NCBI RefSeq assembly: GCF_018881545.1
Contig: NZ_JACVQD010000001.1
Span: forward strand, 1 to 64,000
Source: Polynucleobacter alcilacus
GTDB lineage: Bacteria > Pseudomonadota > Gammaproteobacteria > Burkholderiales > Burkholderiaceae
Direction of reading: 5' to 3'
Length of the DNA stretch: 64,000 bases
Positions 60,848 to 64,000 of this stretch are shown in pieces. The position numbers were made by a program, and so were the translations under genes. The notes below the pieces were generated by a model. That model had not been told where the DNA came from and did no database searches. It saw only the letters and a program-made list of their open reading frames with translations. The stretch's first letter is position 1; each line of letters opens with the position of its first letter.

Positions 60848-61105
60848 TCAAAGTTTGATCGGTTTGCGAGATAGGCCTTGGCCACGTTTTGGAATGACTA
60901 ATTCACCCCGCGCTTCCTCTGATAGAAGAAGTGATTTGAGTGATGGCCTCGCCAATTTTTTCAATGTATTCCACTCCTTTATGGTGATTAGTACTGCAGT
61001 CTCATGACCGCGCTTAGTGACTACTTGAGGTCCTTCGGCAAGACATGCATTCAGAAGCTCGCTAAATTTTGCTTTGGCATCCTGTACAGCCCAGTGGTTA
61101 TTCAT
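60848..61105 (-). CDS. Phd/YefM-type antitoxin
   Basis: This 85-residue protein has WAVQDAKAKFSELLNACLAEGPQVVTKRGHETAVLITIKEWNTLKKL, the Phd/YefM DNA-binding fold, and a C-terminal tail for toxin binding. It is first in the two-gene operon with the PIN toxin. It should repress its own promoter in the 158-base gap upstream. Confidence 0.92.
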   Translation of the reverse strand: MNNHWAVQDAKAKFSELLNACLAEGPQVVTKRGHETAVLITIKEWNTLKKLARPSLKSLLLSEEARGELVIPKRGQGLSRKPIKL

Positions 61106-61237
61106 GGCTATTTCTCCTGACTAGATACCTGACTAGTTTAGCAGAAATCATAAGCCTTAGTACTCCTTTATATAGACACTTTCAGAACCTCAAAAGACAA
61201 GAAATGGGATTTTTATGAAGGACTGGACCGAATTACT

Positions 61238-61243
61238 TATAAT
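61238..61243 (+). promoter_or_regulatory. -10 box of tRNA-Ser(UGA)
   Basis: Consensus TATAAT about 20 bases before the tRNA 5' end. The -35 region is not clear. Confidence 0.5.
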
Positions 61244-61263
61244 CGAGGGCTTAAATCGCAAAT

Positions 61264-61353
61264 GGAAGAGTGGCAGAGCGGTTGAATGCACCAGTCTTGA
61301 AAACTGGCGAGGATGAAAGTCCTCCGTGAGTTCGAATCTCACCTCTTCCGCCA
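61264..61353 (+). tRNA. tRNA-Ser (anticodon UGA)
   Basis: Acceptor strands GGAAGAG and CTCTTCC pair (one mismatch-free set with G-C and A-T pairs), then G and an encoded CCA (61351-61353). The anticodon arm CCAGT-CTTGAAA-ACTGG gives TGA, reading UCA/UCG. The long variable arm (GAGGATGAAAGTCCTC) and GAGTTCGAATCTC T-arm confirm class II tRNA-Ser. Length 90. The 270 bases that follow to the next gene show nothing I can assign. Confidence 0.97.
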
Positions 61354-61623
61354 AATCATCAATGGGTACAACAAGGATTTGCATCAATACAGCGCTTTTG
61401 TTAGCAAAATCCTTAGCTAAGCCATCCTGCGGGGGCTTTTTCATTGGCGACAGTCCAATTTTCACCAATAAGCCGCATTGGCACAGCACTAGGTATCTAT
61501 CTATATCTATATATCGATAACTAGCCTATAAAGAATAAGTCATCATGACATCGAGTTTTCCGGCTTACAAATGGAGATACACCATGCTAGTACAGATGAT
61601 CTTAGTCCTTGAACAATAAAATA

Positions 61624-62376
61624 ATGTATTTGAAGTGCGCTGCTAGGAGTATTCAGCGACTAGCCAGATATCTTTGCTACTTTATTAGCTTTGTAGTTTT
61701 GAGTACTGCAAATTCAATTTGTAATGCCCAATCTAGATTTGAAGGATTTTATGGTCAAGTTGGGTTTGGCTATGAGAGTACGGGGTTTTCAATCCTTAAT
61801 GTAGTTGATACTCTGCCTGCTTCGTCCTATCCACCCAATGGCGTTTCTATTCCAAGGCCTAATCCAGTAATTAATAATTCTACTGGGTTTGCAGGAACCG
61901 CAACTTTGGGATACACATATGCCTTAACAAATCAATTCTTATTGGGCGTTGGCGCGGAATATAGTCCATTAGGTCAGTCTACTCAAAATATTACTGATGC
62001 TGGTGTTATGGGCACAATTGCAATGACAAATTCATGGAATTTATTTTTAGCGCCTGGCTATGCCATAGATGACGATAAACAAATATATACAAAATTTGGG
62101 TATTCGAGGGCAAAAATAACGAATAGTGACGCCGCCTCTGGAAACCAAACTTCTACTTTGTTATCAGGCTACTCGCTTGGACTTGGTTATAAACAATTCT
62201 TGGCTAGTCACTGGTATGGTTTTATTGAGGCTAATTTTACAGCTTATAGAAACTACGAAATTTCGGCTCCTGAACCTTTTAGTTACCAAGGCGTAGCCTA
62301 CACTACAGGCACCAATAATAAATCTCTTGGAGCACATTCGTCCAATGCTTTACTCGGTATCGGCTATAAGTTTTAG
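61624..62376 (+). CDS. Outer-membrane beta-barrel protein
   Basis: ATG at 61624 is preferred; the longer frame starts with TTG 15 bases earlier. The 250 residues begin with a signal peptide ending near SICNA. The mature part alternates short hydrophobic strands and Gly/Asn/Thr-rich turns: FEGFYGQVGFGYEST, GFAGTATLGYTYAL, FLLGVGAEYSPLG, YTKFGYSRAKI. It ends with a C-terminal LLGIGYKF, the Phe typical of outer-membrane proteins. It fits a small OmpA-like or OmpW-like barrel of eight or so strands. Confidence 0.82.
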   Translation: MYLKCAARSIQRLARYLCYFISFVVLSTANSICNAQSRFEGFYGQVGFGYESTGFSILNVVDTLPASSYPPNGVSIPRPNPVINNSTGFAGTATLGYTYALTNQFLLGVGAEYSPLGQSTQNITDAGVMGTIAMTNSWNLFLAPGYAIDDDKQIYTKFGYSRAKITNSDAASGNQTSTLLSGYSLGLGYKQFLASHWYGFIEANFTAYRNYEISAPEPFSYQGVAYTTGTNNKSLGAHSSNALLGIGYKF

Positions 62377-62425
62377 ATGAGATTAAACCAATCAAGACCA
62401 ACTTATATTACCTATAAAAAATGAC

Positions 62426-63220
62426 ATGTTTAATTCTTGGATAACCAGTCACCTAGACCTGATTAAGTTTGTCCCTTATTTTCTTTCAGTTGGGGTTATT
62501 TTCTTTTTTGTCATTGGCTGGCGTTATGGAAAATTTGTTATCCGAAACGCAAAGGGCCCAATCATTAGTCATTCCATTGTCTCGGCTATCTTTGGACTTT
62601 CGGCATTAGTGCTTGGCTTTACCTTTTCTAATGCCGCTAATCACTTTGGTGATCGCATTAGTAATATCCGTTCTCAAGCAGCGAGTCTTGAACAGGTATA
62701 TATTTCGACTGCCTATTTAAATGCACATGATCGTGCTGAAGTCCAAAGTTCATTGCGCGAACTGTTAAAACTGCGTTTACAAGAATTTCAGAGCGCTAGA
62801 ACTATGGAGGACTTAGATGCTAATTTGCAACTCGTCATTACCCAGTTGCAAAAGGTCAATGAACAAATTACATTGGCAATTCTCAGGGCTCCCTCAAACA
62901 CCAAGGAGCTAGCTGACAAGATCTTAAGACCACAGATTGCAAACTTAGTGGATGTGATTAACGTGGGCATTCTGAATGCAAAGAATCATCCTCCGTCAAT
63001 TGTTCAGCAATTCCTGTTTGCATTGCTGTGTGTCGGCGCTCTTCTGAGCGGGTATGCAATGGCAATTGAAAAAGAAGAGGATTTGCTATTAACGGGGATC
63101 TATCTAGCCCTTACGGGGTATGCCTTATTTATCATCTTTTCTCTAGAATTTCCTAACCAGCTATTTAACTATGATGCGGTGAACTCGGATTTGCTCAGAT
63201 TACAAAGCGTGATGCAATAA
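62426..63220 (+). CDS. DUF4239/bestrophin-like membrane protein
   Basis: This 264-residue protein has membrane segments at about 14-33, 46-68, 192-212 and 218-238. They are separated by a long, charged, helical soluble region (about 75-185, DRISNIRSQAASLEQVYISTAYL). This arrangement matches the DUF4239 bestrophin-like family. Function is unknown; bestrophins are anion channels, but the relationship is distant. Confidence 0.72.
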   Translation: MFNSWITSHLDLIKFVPYFLSVGVIFFFVIGWRYGKFVIRNAKGPIISHSIVSAIFGLSALVLGFTFSNAANHFGDRISNIRSQAASLEQVYISTAYLNAHDRAEVQSSLRELLKLRLQEFQSARTMEDLDANLQLVITQLQKVNEQITLAILRAPSNTKELADKILRPQIANLVDVINVGILNAKNHPPSIVQQFLFALLCVGALLSGYAMAIEKEEDLLLTGIYLALTGYALFIIFSLEFPNQLFNYDAVNSDLLRLQSVMQ

Positions 63221-63418
63221 CTAACCCCACTCGTTTTGCAGGGGATAACCCTCAGTTTGGATTAAATAGTTCACAAAGGCTTTGACCTATATCTCTAAGC
63301 TGGGCATTCTAAACACAGCAGACCTCGCCCATGGGTTTAATAGTTGATCAGTGAAACTTGCAGTACTTTGCTTAGAGCTATTTATGTAACTTAACAATCA
63401 TTGACTTGGAGATTCGGA

Positions 63419-63700
63419 ATGAAAATAATCAAGATAGCAACAGTCGTATTGTGTTTATTGCCGATAGCTGGGTTTGCCCAACAAAAGCCGGCTACGGATT
63501 CAAAAGCTGCAGCTGCACAATTTAAAGCTATTGATAAAGATGGTAGTGGCACCATTTCTGCTGCAGAGGCTGAGGCAGCCGGAATGTCTCCTAAGACATT
63601 CAAAAGAATTGACGTGAATGGCGATGGCTCCGTATCCCAGAGTGAATTTATTGCAGCCTTGGCGGCTGGTTACTCTACCGGTGGGGGTAGGTGGGAATAA
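63419..63700 (+). CDS. Secreted EF-hand protein
   Basis: ATG at 63419 gives a signal peptide (MKIIKIATVVLCLLPIAGFAQQ); an ATG six codons earlier is less likely. The mature 70 residues hold two EF-hands: DKDGSGTISAAEA and DVNGDGSVSQSEF. Both have the Asp/Gly/acidic pattern of Ca2+-binding loops. The C-terminus is Gly-rich. It probably binds calcium in the periplasm. Role unknown. Confidence 0.82.
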   Translation: MKIIKIATVVLCLLPIAGFAQQKPATDSKAAAAQFKAIDKDGSGTISAAEAEAAGMSPKTFKRIDVNGDGSVSQSEFIAALAAGYSTGGGRWE

Positions 63701-63827
63701 GTTCTTCGGACCAATCTTTTTAACTGATTAAAATTGGAAATGATCCGCTCGGAACGAATACCAGGACTTTAAGGATCTAGTACACTGCGTCAATGTGCCG
63801 CTAGTCTTCCATAGAGAGAATTTGGAA

Positions 63828-64000
63828 ATGAAATACACCATTTTTAATAAACCCTTGTTGATGATTACAATCTTCTTTGGTTTGCAAGCCAACTTATATG
63901 CAGCAAATGATGCAGTAGCCCGTGGGGAATACATTATTCGGATTACAGGCTGCAATGATTGTCATACGCCAGGCTATGCAGAAAAAGGCGGAAATATTCC
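63828..64000 (+). CDS. c-type cytochrome, 5' part only (runs off the window)
   Basis: ATG at 63828 (GGAAATG just upstream) opens a signal peptide (about 1-25, ending near LYAAND). It is followed by RGEYIIRITGCNDCHTPGY with one CXXCH haem motif. The gene continues past the right edge, so full length and class cannot be determined. It is likely a small monohaem cytochrome c. Confidence 0.75.
   Translation, partial: MKYTIFNKPLLMITIFFGLQANLYAANDAVARGEYIIRITGCNDCHTPGYAEKGGNI

Noticed and set aside
61190..61489. Minus-strand open frame of 99 codons across tRNA-Ser(UGA)
   Set aside because: It is read through the reverse complement of a tRNA gene. The peptide from tRNA-Ser reverse complement is a familiar annotation artefact.

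Overview
The window looks like a chromosomal segment of a freshwater betaproteobacterium of the Burkholderiaceae, most like Polynucleobacter. This rests on AT-leaning base composition by eye, compact gene spacing, two Bug/TctC tripartite-tricarboxylate substrate-binding proteins, Fds-type NAD-linked formate dehydrogenase, IorAB/Sox genes and NadABC. The genus call is an inference from gene content and was not searched. No prophage, insertion sequence, rRNA or CRISPR array is visible. Coding density is high and no gene-free gap exceeds about 300 bases.

Layout. 1-4.1 kb: a terminator from an upstream gene, a 2-oxoglutarate/Fe(II) oxygenase and a DUF1800-DUF1501 pair. 4.2-10.9 kb: two divergent groups that look like an uncharacterised glycan or protein-modification locus. 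On the minus strand are a stand-alone amino-acid adenylation enzyme, an acyl carrier protein and a TPR/papain-like LGxxCEFG protein. On the plus strand are a histone-H1-like-tailed protein, a TPR/GT41-like glycosyltransferase and a GT-A-like protein. 10.9-17.8 kb: a periplasmic ClpP-fold protein, a membrane protein and a small protein sharing a DUF4214-like module, a degenerate response regulator, and a diguanylate cyclase/HD-GYP pair. 17.8-19.8 kb: a PIF1-like helicase and HicBA. 19.8-26.8 kb: a scavenging and transport block (gamma-glutamyltransferase, two Bug proteins, class III aminotransferase, isocitrate-lyase-family enzyme, LrgAB). 27-31.7 kb: a periplasmic molybdenum hydroxylase (IorAB type) followed by translationally coupled soxXYZA, with no soxB or soxCD in view.

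31.7-43.1 kb is mostly housekeeping: purU, two small envelope proteins, a penicillin-acylase-family Ntn hydrolase, tRNA-Leu(UAA) with a decayed tRNA-Leu half beside it, a fumarase-murI-tonB-exbB-exbD string, acs and tRNA-Ser(GGA). 43.3-50.4 kb: YciI, a TumE/TumA-type toxin-antitoxin pair whose toxin frame has an internal stop, a lipoprotein, the fdsGB fusion and fdsA, and ParD/RelE. 50.4-61.1 kb: NAD biosynthesis (nadB, nadC, nadA), a TAXI-family protein, phosphomannomutase/phosphoglucomutase, MazEF, pgi, an LhgO-like oxidase and Phd/VapC. 61.2-64 kb: tRNA-Ser(UGA), an outer-membrane barrel protein, a bestrophin-like membrane protein, an EF-hand protein and a truncated cytochrome c.

The most unusual points are the IorAB-SoxXYZA cluster with a SoxY lacking the GGCGG tail, the adenylation/ACP/LGxxCEFG and glycosyltransferase locus, the Glu-for-Asp response regulator beside c-di-GMP genes, the interrupted TumE gene, and five toxin-antitoxin modules within about 42 kb of otherwise housekeeping DNA.
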